A program made the translations under genes and the position numbers. Below are positions 13,384 through 25,032 of a DNA stretch of 64,000 nt, piece by piece. The DNA comes from Gaertneriomyces semiglobifer (Eukaryota; Chytridiomycota; Chytridiomycetes; Spizellomycetales; Spizellomycetaceae), in the NCBI GenBank assembly GCA_025558075.1, contig JAHLKF010000031.1, forward strand, positions 62,001 through 126,000, given 5' to 3'. The notes below the pieces were generated by a model, which worked only from the letters and a program-made list of their open reading frames with translations, ran no database searches and was not told the origin of the DNA. How positions within the stretch are numbered: the stretch's first letter is position 1; the number at the start of each line of letters is the position of its first letter.

Positions 13384-14365
13384 TGTACACAACCAGGAAG
13401 AATCCCAACGCAGATACGAGAACACTGATACGATACCAACCGCTGTCGAGGTATATATGACTTTCAAAGAGGATGCACTGCGGGGGGCTTTTGCGTTTAC
13501 TTCACACGCCCAACGCGCCTTTTTCGTGAACTGAGGCATAGGCACAAAGCATTTACGGTTTAACGAATAATAAAGAGTGTCGCCACGGCATCATGGTGGT
13601 TAATCCTGCCTGCGAATCATGCTAGCTGCATTCATTGGGTCTCGCTTGTAAATGTGCTTCTGGGGACATTCTGCGTGAAAAAGTGCATGAATTCGTAACA
13701 GGTGAACCTCATTGGCAGTCGACGCAAGGTCGCTGATGGAAAAGGAGCACTTTTCATCGGCCAATGAACTAGTACTAACCATACCAAGCTGCCAACACCC
13801 ACTCTGCCGTTCGATATCCCGACCAACTCTGTGTGCTGTGCAGAGGGTAACGTGGCAGCCTGCTGCTCCATTGCGCACCTCAATATTTGGCGCCGCTGAG
13901 CGGGGTTCCTGAGCTTTCCATCCGTGATACGTTCTCAGAAGGCAATGCCGTTACTGCAAATGGGGCCTCTCGTCTGCTTGAATGTGAACGAAGCTTGGAA
14001 GTGTTCTGCATCGGAACGACTAAAAAAGGAGTCCAACCCTTGACATTTCAACATACACTTCCATGTCCATCCAGGAGTCTCTGGCCATCACCACCGAGCC
14101 ATTGATAACCTTTTCGATGCCCGGCTCACCGTTTTCTGCCTAAATTCCGCAATTCAAACCTAAAAGTGGTCGTGTGTCGGACTTTTGTTCAAAAAGTCGA
14201 AATAGGACGGCACCTTTCCATTTGCTCCCTGAACACTTACAATACCTTATAGACACTAATACGCTCTCATCAGAACGCAGCTGCATAGCAATCCATTGAG
14301 GAGTTTGAAGCAATTGAAGGGTGCAACCACTTCTCAAGAAAAAAAGTCTGTTAAAAACAACGGGA
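13384..14365. other. divergent promoter region
   Basis: This spacer separates the leftward CH-domain gene from the rightward Dot1 gene. No coding frame here has recognisable features. It should contain both promoters. Confidence 0.5.
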
Positions 14366-16218
14366 ATGAAAGAGCACGAGAGGGTTTACGACGCAGACAT
14401 CCGTCTGTCACCACCAAAGAGGTGCATATACGTCCCCGTCCATCCGCTTTCTCCCTCTCATCAGGACGATAACGAAGGTACAACACACGCAGAGTCAAAG
14501 CCGAACATGGGTGCCGCAGCAGCAGTCAACAAGGCGAGACTCGCTCAGTCGCTGCGGGATGATACACCAGAGTCGGTACTGTCGGAATCCACAAAGATGG
14601 ACGCTGAGCGAGCGAAATCAAGAACGATAGAGGATAATGAGAGGAGGCGACGGGCTGTCACGAAACCAGTATCGCCGGCGCCGTCGAGTGGTGCGTCACC
14701 GAATAAAACGAGCAGCGGGCGACATCCGTCTGTAGAACCGTTATCATCGCCTGTCAAGTTGACTGATGCTTTTATGGACATGGAGGAACGGAGGACTAGC
14801 AAGTCAGAAGAAAGCGATGAGAACAAGCTCAAGACCACGAAACGTAAAAGAAGTATAGAGGACGTAGCGTCCACTCCACGACGACCACCGGAACCATTGT
14901 CCGCCAACGGGAATAATCAGTTGGAGAAGAAAAAAGGAAAACGAAAGGATTACCGATACTTGTCAAAAAAGGCGCTGGAACCCTGTATTGATGCTGCTGA
15001 GATTGTAAAGCTGAATTTCAAACCGTATCATCAACTCGCATCCGATTCACCGGCAAAAATCAACGACTCTGAAGACATCGAAACGGTTGCTTTAGAGTAT
15101 CCCACTGATGGCGCCACCGAACTCTTTCCGCTTGTCGCCCTAGCAAAGAAATCGGTAGAGTACAACCCCACAGCCGACATCTACACTACAGTACAAATGA
15201 TTGCTGAGCATTGCGTCCCGGACTCGGCATCGCATGGCCTTGGGGATGTCCGGTCGGGGATTTTACGAAGTATACAAAAGGCGTGCCATAAGAAGCAGTC
15301 TGCTGACCTGCGCAGCGCGATAGTCCAATGGAACGAGGAGATGGCGTCGTTAAAGAGGCGCAATGTATTTGCGCAGTGCATGTCCGAAGGCCCAGCGGCA
15401 TCGTACCCGCTCGTAGCACATATTCTGGAGCAAGCCTATACACGAGCTGTGGCGCCGAATTCGCATCAACTGAACAATTACGAAGGGTTTTCGAATAATG
15501 TCTACGGCGAGGTGAGACACAACTTTGTGAACATGATGATCAATCAAGTGGGCATCAAGTCCAATCATATCTTTGTTGACATGGTAGGTACCCTTTGCCC
15601 GTGTATACGTGAGGAGGAGCCCGCACTGATAGTCTCGTTGGGTGTGATAGGGCAGTGGGATAGGAAATGTTGTGTTACAAGTGGCGGCTCAGACGCTGTG
15701 TAACGCTTTCGGTATTGAAATCATGGAGACACCGGCAAAATTGGCAGCGAAGCAGAAGAAAGAGTTTTGCTCTCGGATGCGTTATTATGCGAAACCTTGT
15801 GGGAGGATCACACTACAGCATGCGGATTTTTTGGAAAGCCCCGAAATGCACGAGGTAATCAAGAGGGCGGACGTTATCTTTGTCAATAAGTACGCAATTT
15901 GCCATCGTGAAAACTTGGGGATTCTGCCGATATTCAACCCGTTCTTCTTGTAGTTATGCATTCTCTGCTTCGCTTAATCAACAAATCCTTGCCAAGTTTC
16001 TCGACCTCAAAGAAGGCTGCGTGGTGGTGAGCTTACGGTCCTTTGTTCCCGTTGACCGACCGACTGCTCGAAGCGTACGTAGGTCGAACGCCATTGAAAG
16101 CATTTTTACCGCCAAAGAGCATATATTTGGGCGAGATTGTGTCAGTTGGATGAACGAGAGTGGAAGCTGGTTTGTTCACCGTGTAGATAGAGGACAGTTG
16201 CGGAAAGGTAAAAGATGA
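14366..16218 (+). CDS. DOT1: Dot1-family histone H3 lysine-79 methyltransferase
   Basis: Three exons: 14366-15583, 15651-15889 and 15954-16218, 573 residues, close to the length of yeast Dot1. The first about 200 residues are charged and Lys/Arg-rich, as expected for a nucleosome- and DNA-binding tail. The catalytic fold begins near residue 210. Joining exon 1 to exon 2 recreates the SAM-binding loop VDMGSGIGNVVLQVA, followed by GIEIMETPAKLAAKQ; joining exon 2 to exon 3 recreates the active-site VNNYAF loop, then the SLRSFVP motif. These are the Dot1 hallmarks, which supports both introns strongly. The product transfers methyl groups from SAM to H3K79 in nucleosomes. The start at 14366 is the first ATG in the frame. 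Confidence 0.92.
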
Positions 16219-16744
16219 GAAAGGCGAGGCTTATTTATGAAAATGGGGAATTTTGGATTGGAGAATCTGGGGTGGAACACTGCTACGGATCGGGGGAGAG
16301 CGATTATTGGTCATTGTCCTGTTTCTCCCTTTTGGTGTCGCTCAAAGCGCATGTATATGAAAGACAGATGTCCTTGCTATTAAATTAATTTCAAAAATGT
16401 CAATTGTATGTAACCGTCTAGACATTGTAGCTGATAAACCTGCTCTCATCGATCCAATGCTACGTCCTCCTCGCTGTCTGATTCATGTATTCGTTACTTC
16501 TCCTTAACAGTCGTTGTACGTAACTGCTTTCCGGCGCACAGTAGTTCCCCTCCGCGTCAATGACCCCCTGCCGTGGCGTATAACAGGTCACAGCGCAAGA
16601 CGTAGCGCCCCGCAGTGAGCTGAATCGAACACTACACAACACAATTTACCTACGAGTTCGTATATTTCATTTCGTTACTACTATAGTCTGTAACTAGTTT
16701 TGCTTGTGATTCCTTTTGCTTGAAATAGTCGACCCTGTCAAGTT
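16219..16744. other. spacer between DOT1 and the Rab7 gene
   Basis: AT-richer sequence with no credible coding frame. It contains the 3' flank of DOT1 and the promoter of the Rab7/Ypt7 gene. Confidence 0.5.
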
Positions 16745-17885
16745 ATGGCCAGCCGAAAGAAGTTATTGAAAGGTAAGGCTTGCGCGTTGAAGCCGCATGT
16801 GTTTGGTGCATGTGTTCAGAACAATGTTCGTTGACCGATACCCATATTTGTCACAGTGATTATCCTGGGTGACAGCGGGTAAGAAGCCATGTTGGGTGTG
16901 CACAAAGGAGGAAGTATCGGTGAACGAGAAGGTTGACTATTGTACGTTGGTTAGAGTCGGGAAGACGTCATTGATGAACCAGTATGTGAGCAAAAAGGTG
17001 CGAGTAGCAGCGTTGAATTGAGGATGGAAACCGTATGTTCATATCCCATGCGGCGGTCTATTTAGTTCAGCACCCAATACAAAGCGACGATTGGCGCCGA
17101 TTTCATGACGAAGGAAGTAATGGTAGACGATCGAGTGATCACCATGCAGGTACTTTTCGCCCATACTGCACGGTCCTACTCTACCTTCCAGCGACAAACT
17201 GACGCATTTTCTCTTTTTGAATTGTTTTGATGGGTAGATATGGGATACAGCAGGCCAGGAACGGTTTCAATCACTAGGTGTAGCATTCTACCGCGGCGCA
17301 GACTGCTGCGTCCTAGTTTACGACGTCAACAATGTGAAATCGTTCGAAACTCTGGATTCGTGGCGCGATGAGTTCTTGCTACAAGCATCCCCGAGAGATC
17401 CGGATAACTTCCCGTTTGTGGTTTTGGGAAACAAGGTGGACATGGAGGAATCAAAGCGACAGGTACTGTCACACTCCCCCTCGCCAATTCCCCTCGCCCC
17501 TTTTTCCGTTAGGCGAGCTGGCTGGATGTTCCCTCTTATTAACGGTTCTGTTCGTTTTCTCGCATCACAGGTATCGCAAAAACGGGCATTAACATGGTGT
17601 CAACAAAGAGGCGGTATCCCATACTTTCAAACAAGTGCCAAAGAAGCCATCAACGTAGAACAAGCGTTCCAGACGATTGCCAAGAACGCGTTGCAACAGG
17701 AAACAGACGTCGAGTTGTGCGTATCACGAGGCTTTATCTGTCGCTTTTCGGTCACTCCATCAATAGCGACTAAAACCATACTTCTCTTTTGATTGTGCGT
17801 TAATAGGTACAGCGACTTTCCTGACCCCATCAAGATCGATGGAGAGGCCGGCCGTTCAGGTGCTGAATCGGTTTGTGCCTGTTAG
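16745..17885 (+). CDS. YPT7: Rab7/Ypt7-type small GTPase
   Basis: Seven exons (16745-16772, 16857-16878, 16955-16997, 17066-17149, 17238-17462, 17571-17716, 17807-17885) give 208 residues, the usual Rab7 length. Motifs in order: P-loop ILGDSGVGKTS; switch [10 protein letters not shown]; switch [15 protein letters not shown]; guanine-binding GNKVDM; and SAK. The protein ends in Cys-Ala-Cys, a CxC geranylgeranylation signal. Rab7/Ypt7 directs late endosome-to-vacuole traffic and vacuole fusion through the HOPS complex. All introns are 57-109 bases with canonical ends, and every phase matches. Confidence 0.93.
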
Positions 17886-18464
17886 GGTTTGTAGAATGTC
17901 TATGTGGGGGGTTGCGAGGATTGAAATTTCCTGGGGTTCTCGCGGTGGTGGGAAGCTTGCATCACGTATAATACTTTCGTTTCTCTTTCCTCTTTTGCTA
18001 TGGTTATGAATTTACGCCTCATTGAACTGAAGGGATTACGTTGCGCACCGTGTTTATGAGAAAGCGCTTTCTCGGATGAGTTGTGGCACGGTACATAGCA
18101 AATGCCAAGAGCTTTTGCAATCATTTGTTGTCTTGCCACTGTCATTTATCCAATACATTACAAAATATTATCAAACGGGGAGAGACAAGAAAAACAACAA
18201 AGGACATTGTGGAGCCCCGAAACGCTGAAAAGCGCTTTCCGGCCCGGCATCTTTTCATCACGTGCCAGAAAGGTGCTCTAAACGTACGCAGATGCGCCAG
18301 AAGGTAAAAGAGGGGAGCGGGGCATTGACGGTTCAAACGCCCGATGTTGGCATGTCGTGCGCTTGAACGTAGGGTTGCGTGTGATGTGACAGACAATGTC
18401 ACCGACAAGAGCAGAGAAGTAATGGAAAGGAGAGACAGGTTGCGAGCTCCATCCACACCCTCCA
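17886..18464. other. convergent 3' spacer
   Basis: This segment separates the ends of the rightward Rab7 gene and the leftward bZIP gene. No coding frame or repeat stands out. Confidence 0.5.
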
Positions 18465-20031
18465 CTACTGGTCTGGTATATTCTGCGGTTGTTCGGGCGA
18501 CGGTGACGGCTCTCCTAGTGGTTGTTGTGCCTGTGATTGTGTTGTCGGGTCAGATGCTTGCGCAGGGTCCTCCGCCATTGGTGTTGATCCTGCTTTTGAA
18601 GCATTCTGTTGCATCTGTTGCTGAGCAAGTTGTTGGTGCTGTTGGGCCATGAGTATGAAGGGATTGGGTGCAGCACCGGTGGGTGTGCCAGGCATCGGGA
18701 AGGGAGAATTTGCGGTGAGTCCTTGAGGAAATTTTCCAGCCGCTGCGAGGGCGCTGGCGAGAATGGGAGGCATCTGGGCCATTTGTTGCTGCAGCTGAGG
18801 CGCCATGACGTTGAACGCACTTAGGTTCGGCATGCCGTTGACGACTGGGACACCAGTCCCGGGGAGACCGGCGACGGGCAGGGAAAATTGGTTGGCGATG
18901 AGCTGACTGAAAATCTGGTCCATGAAGCTGGGTGGTACCCCAGGTAGAGTGCCCGCTCCAAGCCCTTCGGCAGAAGATGGTAAGGCCATCCCCGCAGGGG
19001 CAACAGAGGGCTGCGGCGTCTGGGACACAGCACCACCTTGCGATGAAGCTACTGCAGCCAGGGGATGGTTGCTTACGCCGACAGAAGGTTTAACGGCTGT
19101 TGAGACCTGCCCGCTTGGAGAAGTTGCTTGTGGTACGGTTTGCGTAGCAATAGGGGGTGTGGCGGTCGGCCCGACCGGCATGGGAGGGAAAGCAACGCTA
19201 CGGTACAGCTGCTCGCGTTGTTCGTCCCAGTAACCGATTCGCTTCTTAAGATCCTGTACAAAAGCCTCTGTGGATTCCTGGTTCGAGTCATCTGCGTCCG
19301 TATTGGCGGCAGCGGTCGCCTTTTGGATGAGCTCTCCAAAAGAGAGATCACCCAGTCCTTCCGCTTTCCCAGCGGCGCCTCCCTCTGTCCTCCCTGGACC
19401 GGATTCTGATCCACTGCTGTTCCTTTGCGCAGCATCAGTAGAAACGGTTGATCCCGTGGGAATGCTTGCTTCGTCCATCATGCCGGCAGGACCAGTGGTG
19501 GCCCCAATCTCTTCATTATTCGCATCCGGCTTAGCTTCTCTCCAGAGGTTAAAGACAAGCTCTTTAAACTTTTCATTCTGCTTTTGCATAGAACCCATAT
19601 CTCTACGTAATGTCTCGACCAAACGAAAAACCTCCTCTCGTTCCCTCCACCACAGCTCACGTTCCTTAATGCGCACATCGCGTTCTCTTGTGAGTCGGTC
19701 TACCATGGAGCGTAATTCGCGGTGGCGGTTCTCAGCATCATTGAGCTGCTCGGTGCGCGTATCCAACAACGATGCCTTTACTTCTAGTTCTTTTATATAA
19801 CGTTGCTTTCTCTCGCGAAAAGCCCTTTGGGCGGCACGGTTTTGTTCTGCGCGTTTGGCGGATACTTTCCGTGAACCATCGGGGTTAGTAGCTGTTGGAG
19901 TGTAACCACCTGATGGGGAGACAGGACCGTCGTCATCCATGTGAGATGAAGAGCGGGGCGTCCCTGGCTGTTGCTGTTGGTGATCGAGTTGCAGTGGGTC
20001 ATGGGTTTGGTGATGTGATTGGGACTGTTGT

Positions 20032-20066
<35 letters not shown>

Positions 20067-20177
20067 TTGTTGGTGTGCTTGCTGCACGGCTCTTGCTAAC
20101 GCAGCATGGGCTACTGCCATTTGCCCAGGCGATGGTACGCCCGCATGCAACTGCGATTGCAATTGGGAGACATCCAT
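18465..20177 (-). CDS. fungal AP-1-like (Yap/Pap1) bZIP transcription factor
   Basis: A single exon of 570 residues. A poly-Gln tract occupies residues 36-51. The basic region at about 104-126 contains NRAAQRAFRERK, the NxxAQxxFR signature of the fungus-specific Yap/Pap1 class, followed by a leucine-zipper heptad series to about residue 175. The rest is Gly/Pro/Gln-rich with further poly-Gln. The cysteine-rich C-terminal domain that makes yeast Yap1 redox-sensitive is not visible, so an oxidative-stress role is uncertain. Likely a nuclear DNA-binding regulator that dimerises through the zipper. Confidence 0.88.
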
Positions 20178-20529
20178 CGATTAAGAGCGTGCTGTTTGTT
20201 GAGCAAAGCAAATGAGAACTGGAAAGGCGGGTGATTTTATTGTTGGGTAAATCTCGTTTTTCACTCACAATCCGTCTGTGTCTGACTACTCGGCACTCCC
20301 AGAATTCCTTCCGACACCCACCACAACGACCGACCGACCGTCCGTCCGTCCAAACCCGAACACAAACAAAAAAGGAGGGAAGAGAGAGGTAACAGGGGAG
20401 GGCAGCCCGAGAGAACGAGAGAGAAAGAGTATGTATTCCCCTGTGTAGACTTAAAATTGAAAGGAGGAAACACTTCGCAACTTAGCAGGCGACAACTGGA
20501 CAAGGGCGGGTCGTCATGTAAGCAATTGC
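20178..20529. other. upstream region of the bZIP gene
   Basis: Contains a short tetranucleotide-like run (CCGACCGACCGTCCGTCCGTCC) near 20325-20346 and purine-rich sequence near 20370-20430. These are probably 5' UTR or promoter. No gene is seen. Confidence 0.45.
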
Positions 20530-21140
20530 TTATGTAATCAGCACACGTGTGTCATCTATCGCGCTGGAGTCAGGGTTATTATCTAAACGGCTTATGTAAT
20601 GCACAAACGCGCTGAAAGTCCGATTTCGTGTCGAAAAGTCCCTTGCAAAAATATCATGGTGAATCAGGAATTGGGTTTTGGAAAGGATCTTGACCGCAAT
20701 GGAGGACGCCGACCGTTGGTTTCTGCCAAGTCTCATTTTCTGGAAGCCGGCGTCCCCTTCCTTTGCCACGCTGTCCGAGACGATCACTGATGTAACACCT
20801 CCAAGCAAGACATTCAACGCTTTACTTTGCACGGCATCATCCCAGTCTCCATGGGCCGTAGCGACCATGACAATGCCACGGTCAATGACTTCTTTAGCAG
20901 CAATGGCCTCTTGAAATTGGTAGAGCGGAGAAGTTAGACATCTGGGGTTGAGGCGTACACTGCTTGAATTCTACGCACTGTTCCTCCCCAAAACGGGTGA
21001 GAAACTTCTCCACTCCCACCGATTTCCCCGGACTTGTCGACCATTATGATAGGCGATGGAAACATGATCTCTGCGCCTTTCCGTATTACGTCTCGCAGCA
21101 AAGTAGTCTTCCCAACTTCCTCCAGAAAGGGGACGCACAC
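20530..21140 (-). pseudogene. broken SpoIIIAA/Ycf45-type (R3H-associated) P-loop ATPase
   Basis: Two leftward frames match one family. The upstream piece (21140-20934) has a degenerate P-loop (EEVGKTTLLRDVIRK) then VDKSGEIGGSG, as in the VVDTSNEIGGDG motif. The downstream piece (about 20915-20530) resumes in another frame with RGIVMVATAHG, as in the family's GV.LVATAHGN motif, then LLGGVTSVIVSD. The segment that should carry Walker B and the DEIG motif is missing between them, a stop (TAA) ends the first piece, and the first P-loop glycine is lost. No intron restores it. Hence a relic, not a working gene. Confidence 0.55.
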
Positions 21141-21170
21141 ACCTCAGCCCCAGATGTCTAACTTCTCCGC
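20925..21170. repeat. 29-bp inverted repeat flanking the ATPase P-loop fragment
   Basis: Arms at 20925-20953 and 21142-21170 are reverse complements with one mismatch (core GAAGTTAGACATCTGGGG). They lie exactly where the coding frame of the relic ATPase is interrupted on one side and begins on the other. This suggests a rearrangement, such as inversion or duplication, or a small foldback insertion. Confidence 0.7.
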
Positions 21171-21888
21171 CTCTAGATCTACCGATTTCCCATGGAGTGA
21201 TCACCTCAATCACTTGCACTGGAAGTAGGCGGAGCCTTGAAGGATGATACAGTGCGTCTTCTTAGTAGTACCAACTAACCGGACGCACTGTATCGCTGTT
21301 GCCTGGCGTCTTGGGGAGGTCGATCATAGGAGTAGACGTGTATCAAAAGGATGACGTTTTCCTAAGTCCTGTCATAGCTACCATCTTCTTGACCATTCCA
21401 TGTCGTTCTTAATGGCTTCCCGGCCATGCTGCTGTCCAAGTACTAGGTATATCTGAAGGAGAAGCAGTCTGTCGGAGGAACGAGGGACAGCTTTTATACC
21501 CGTCGCCTGCAACGCCAAGGCCAATGCTTCCCTCCGGTCATTTCCCTTTTGTTGACAGGGATTTGCAATTGACACTTTCATACCATCCGTTGGGTTTCGA
21601 CTGACAGACCGCTTACCATTTGACACGCTGAAGTTTTTAACACGTGCTGGGTGAACATGAACACTTCGTGCTAATGTCAGGCTTCATTGTGGTATGTCAG
21701 TACAATTGACGCTGCAAGCACTTTGAAAATGAACAGCTAAGAGAATCTCCATCCATTCCTTGGTGGATCTGGAGCGGTGCCATACAAAGTGTTCCGGACT
21801 ATGTACTTATGTTAAGAGTATAATTATACGTATATTAACATTATCACCACTATACAAAAACATTCACCATCCCGTCAGAATATTACCC
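21171..21888. other. non-genic region with a small palindrome
   Basis: No recognisable gene. A leftward frame of 82 codons (21626-21378) has no features. A 13-bp inverted repeat (GATACAGTGCGTC / GACGCACTGTATC, 21250-21298) is described separately. Confidence 0.4.
21250..21298. repeat. short hairpin with CACTGTATC-type end
   Basis: Inverted 13-mers GATACAGTGCGTC and GACGCACTGTATC are separated by about 23 bases. The arm tips resemble, but do not equal, the CACTGTGAC tips of the longer palindromes elsewhere in this window. Confidence 0.5.
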
Positions 21889-22351
21889 AGCGCCGCCGCC
21901 ACAGTCCTTGCAAAGCGTCCCTGTTGCACCCATGGTGCTCGAATCGAAGTTCCTCTACAGTCCTAGCATAGGAACCTCGAGAGCCGCTGTGCTCGCCCAT
22001 TCCCCTTCCCACCACAAGTCTTTGGCTCCAAGCACAGAGCAGACGCCACAGTCTTCGTCTACCGCCCCAACGGCACAGACTCCGTTGTTGGCATCTGGCG
22101 TTTCTCTTCCTCGCCGGAGAAAGCAGCACAGACTCCGTTGTTGGCATCTGGCGTTGGCTGCCAGAGTCCCAACGAGCGAACGCAGCGCTTCCTCGGCAGT
22201 CTTTGGACGTGGGGCAACGCTCACCTTGTGTGCAGATAGTCGCACTGCCGGCACCAACCGCACCCCCCGGGCCCAACGTCCAAAGACCACCATGCAGGCA
22301 GCACCTGCCTTCGGTGCAGTCGCTGCACTTGCGTTGCTTGCACCTGGACAT
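21889..22351 (-). pseudogene. remnant of a cysteine-rich CxxCGG repeat gene (leftward copy)
   Basis: On this strand the end of the segment reads TLCKDCGGGAG before a stop near 21889, matching the repeat of the rightward genes next door. The upstream part is frame-shifted and contains a duplicated block around 22078-22160 built on GCATCTGGCGTT words. Several frames each carry scattered Cys codons but none is continuous. It is read as a decayed paralogue. Confidence 0.35.
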
Positions 22352-22537
22352 GCTGACTGGTGTCTTTGATCTTGGCTGTTCGCATGCCTTGGAGATATAT
22401 ATTTCCTCGTTTGCTCGGCGGTTCTGCAGTGCTGCAGACGAGGGTCTTATATAATAGTCTTATGTGTCAGTCGAGACTCGCAGATCCAAACCCCCCGCGC
22501 GCGTCGCTCCCAGAGTATCCCAAGCCAATAACACGTC

Positions 22538-23290
22538 ATGTCTCTTGATAACGACGCACCGGCATCTGCAAACATGGCCGCAAGGACTGCGGAGGAGGAT
22601 TCATCTGCGAGCATCGCCGCCAACGCAGCTATTGCGGACAATGCGACGGCCGAAGCATCTGCGAGCACGTGCGCCAACGCAGCTATTGCAAAGAATGCGG
22701 CGGCGGGGGTCTTTGCGAACATGGGCGTCGCAGAGGAGACTGCGCCGACTGTGGAGGAAGCGCGATATGCGAACGCGGGAAGGTCAAGTACGATTGCAGG
22801 GACTGCGGTGACTCCAGCTTCTGCGAACATGGCCGGCGTCGCAGCGGCTGCAAGGAATGCGGGGGCGGAAGCATCTGTGAGCACGGGCGCATACGGAGCC
22901 AGTGCAAAGAATGCGGTGGCTCCAGCATCTGCGAGCACGGGCGCCAACGCAGCTATTGCAAAGAATGCCTTTGTGAACATGAGCGTCGTGTTTAACAGAG
23001 GAGACTGCGTCGAATGTGGAGGAAGCGAGATCTGTGAACCCAAACGTCGCCGATACCAGTGCAGGGAATGCGGGGGCGGAAGCATCTGCGAACATAGCCG
23101 CCGTCCCAGCGACTGCAAGGACTGCGGCGGTTCAGCAATCTGCGAACACGACCAGATCATGTATATACATGGGTTGAGTGTGGATCGAGGGAGCCCAATA
23201 TGCGAGCACAAACGGCACCGATACGTCTGCAAGGATTGCGGTGGGAAAGGAATTTATATATATATGTATCTGCCAACTGACTTCAGCTAG
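22538..23290 (+). pseudogene. cysteine-rich zinc-binding-like repeat gene, frameshifted (copy 1)
   Basis: From about 22567 one frame encodes tandem 18-residue repeats of the form C-x2-C-G-G-x-x-I-C-E-H-G-R-x-R-S-x, about nine units, ending in a stop at 22995. The ATG at 22538 (MSLDNDAP) is in another frame: the repeat frame has a TAA at 22549-22551 just before the repeats. After 22995 repeats resume in the ATG frame (CVECGGSEIC ... CRECGGGSIC ... CKDCGG). Two single-base shifts would therefore make one protein. The regular Cys/His spacing suggests metal binding. Reading the ATG frame throughout gives an Ala-rich shadow protein instead. Confidence 0.55.
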
Positions 23291-23672
23291 ATAGAGCCCG
23301 TTGCTGATCAAGAACAGCAATGCCTATTGACAACGAGGAGCACCGCCTTTGTCCTGTGAGTGTTCCCATCCATGTACCTTCCATGGGACTGTGTACTGAT
23401 TGTTACTCATAGGGTGCGTGTTCTGCAGGCGAACTCGCACGATTTACCGCCTACTACATCACTTGGATGCTCCAGTAGCCGCAGTTTCTCGTCTCAAGTG
23501 TTTAGGATTGCAAGTGATTGGCACACACCTGACATTGTTGTCTCTCAGTGTGGTGGACCAATCGTGCAAGAAGCGGCCGAACGATATGGGGTCGACGACC
23601 CAGCATTCGCAGAGTGGTTACGACAACGAGAAACCTTTGTGGTGCCCATCGGAACGCAAGTTTGTCGCGGTT

Positions 23673-23716
23673 GTCACAGTCCAGATAGTATCAATTGATA
23701 CTATCTGGACTGTGAC
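23673..23716. repeat. perfect 44-bp palindrome with GTCACAGT tips
   Basis: The sequence from 23673 to 23716 equals its own reverse complement, with centre AATT and tips GTCACAGTCC / GGACTGTGAC. It interrupts the decayed cysteine-rich repeat gene. Its tips match those of the palindromes at 32731 and 33888/58159, so it looks like a member of one small foldback family. Confidence 0.9.
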
Positions 23717-23929
23717 AGCGGTAGAACACAAAAGCGCAAATGTACCACTCTCACGGGACCAGGTCGATTGTCGCAACCCGCAAAAACCTTGAAAATGTCC
23801 GCACGGGAGGAACGAGTACCATTGCAAAGAATGCGGTGGCAAGGGCATTTTCCAACATGGACGTCGCCGAACACAGTGCGTCGACTGTGGCGGCGCATCT
23901 ACCTGTGAGCATGCCCGCCTACCGAGCCA

Positions 23930-24100
23930 GTGCAAGGAATGCAGTGGTTCAACAATGTGCGAGCATGGCCGCTAACGAAGCCAGTGCAAGGAATGCAGTG
24001 GTTCAACAATGTGCGAGCATGGCCGCTAACGAAGCCAGTGCAGGGAATGCAGTGGTTCAACAATGTGCGAGCATGGCCGCTAACGAAGCCAGTGCAGGGA
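23930..24100 (+). repeat. 54-bp tandem repeat (three near-identical units)
   Basis: Units beginning AAGCCAGTGCAAGGAATGC at about 23929, 23983 and 24037 differ by one or two bases. The period equals 18 codons, one structural repeat of the cysteine-rich protein. The near identity indicates recent amplification. Confidence 0.85.
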
Positions 24101-24258
24101 ATGCGGCGGAGGGAACATTTGTGAGCATGGACATCGCAGAGGAAAGTGCATCGACTGTGGAGGAAACGAGATTTGTGACCATGAACAGAGACGGCCAGAC
24201 TGTTCAGTATGTTTCAAAACGACGATCTGCGGTCAGAAAACTTTGCCAAGAGAACTAA

Positions 24259-25032
24259 TGAACACGTAAATAGCGGTTTCGCTGGTCAGAAGAGGCTTTA
24301 TCTAATGTTTTTGTGTGAGAGAAGAACCACCTGGTAGATAATTGGCGATCAGGTAAGGCCTAAAAATCAATCTATTACAGTGTACTTACTATTAGCGTTG
24401 TCCAGAGCCGCTCTCACATTATTTTATTGGTTATTGGTTCTTTAAACTACTACACAAGGCTGCCTGCGATCGGATCTTCTTGTACTCGTCACCTTGCATA
24501 TGGGGAATTGTGGAGGCGGAATGCTGAACGCAAACGCATCTGACATGGATAGTCGTCACTCAAGTTTCGCATGTGTTCATTTGCTGCATGATAACAAGGA
24601 AACGGCCCTGGAAGAAGGCTACTCAATTTGATTTATACAACGAATACATTGGGTATTGCGACGCCGGTGTCGGTGAACCGACCGAATCACTTTACATAAT
24701 GGGCGAAGATGGATTGAACAGGGATATGCACAAGTTACAGACCATGGACGGAGGCTTCAGGAGGCTGAAGACGGTGGCCACCAGAAGAAACACGCCTGGC
24801 TTTCATATAGTTAATAATGCAAGCTTGCACGGCGATGACTAGAGTACAGCCAAAGATGGCCCGTCGCTTGGCAAACCTAGAGGTTTTAGAGATCGGAGTT
24901 AGGTGTCTAGTTATCTCGAGACAACGAGGGCATTGCGAACAGCATGGTCAGACTGTTCTAAACTTCATTGTTTTTAGGCTCGAAAAAGTGTGGTCGGAAT
25001 GATATGAAGATTAGGATTAACAGAAGAATACA
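24259..25032. other. non-genic stretch
   Basis: AT-richer sequence. One 89-codon rightward frame (24573-24842) has no recognisable features and no neighbouring exons. No gene call is made. Confidence 0.4.

Larger units (their letters stand above)
23321..24258 (+). pseudogene. cysteine-rich repeat gene, copy 2, with repeated in-frame stops
   Basis: The start MPIDNEEHRLCP (23321) resembles the start of copy 1 and is followed by a donor (GTGAGT). After a long interruption that includes a perfect 44-bp palindrome, the same repeat returns near 23818 (CKECGGKG ... CVDCGGAS ... CKECSGST). Three consecutive 54-bp units each carry TAA in place of an Arg-Gln type codon (at about 23972, 24026 and 24080), then intact units follow to a stop near 24258. 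The stop must have arisen before the unit was amplified, so this gene was already dead or locally read through. Confidence 0.5.

Noticed and set aside
22538..23290. A 250-codon Ala/Asn-rich frame starting at the ATG
   Set aside because: Its first 140 codons are a shifted reading of the cysteine-rich repeat; only the last part is in the repeat frame.
23960..24100. Repeated TAA codons as evidence for a reassigned genetic code
   Set aside because: Other genes here end in TAA (for example at 4636 and 53394), so TAA is a normal stop.
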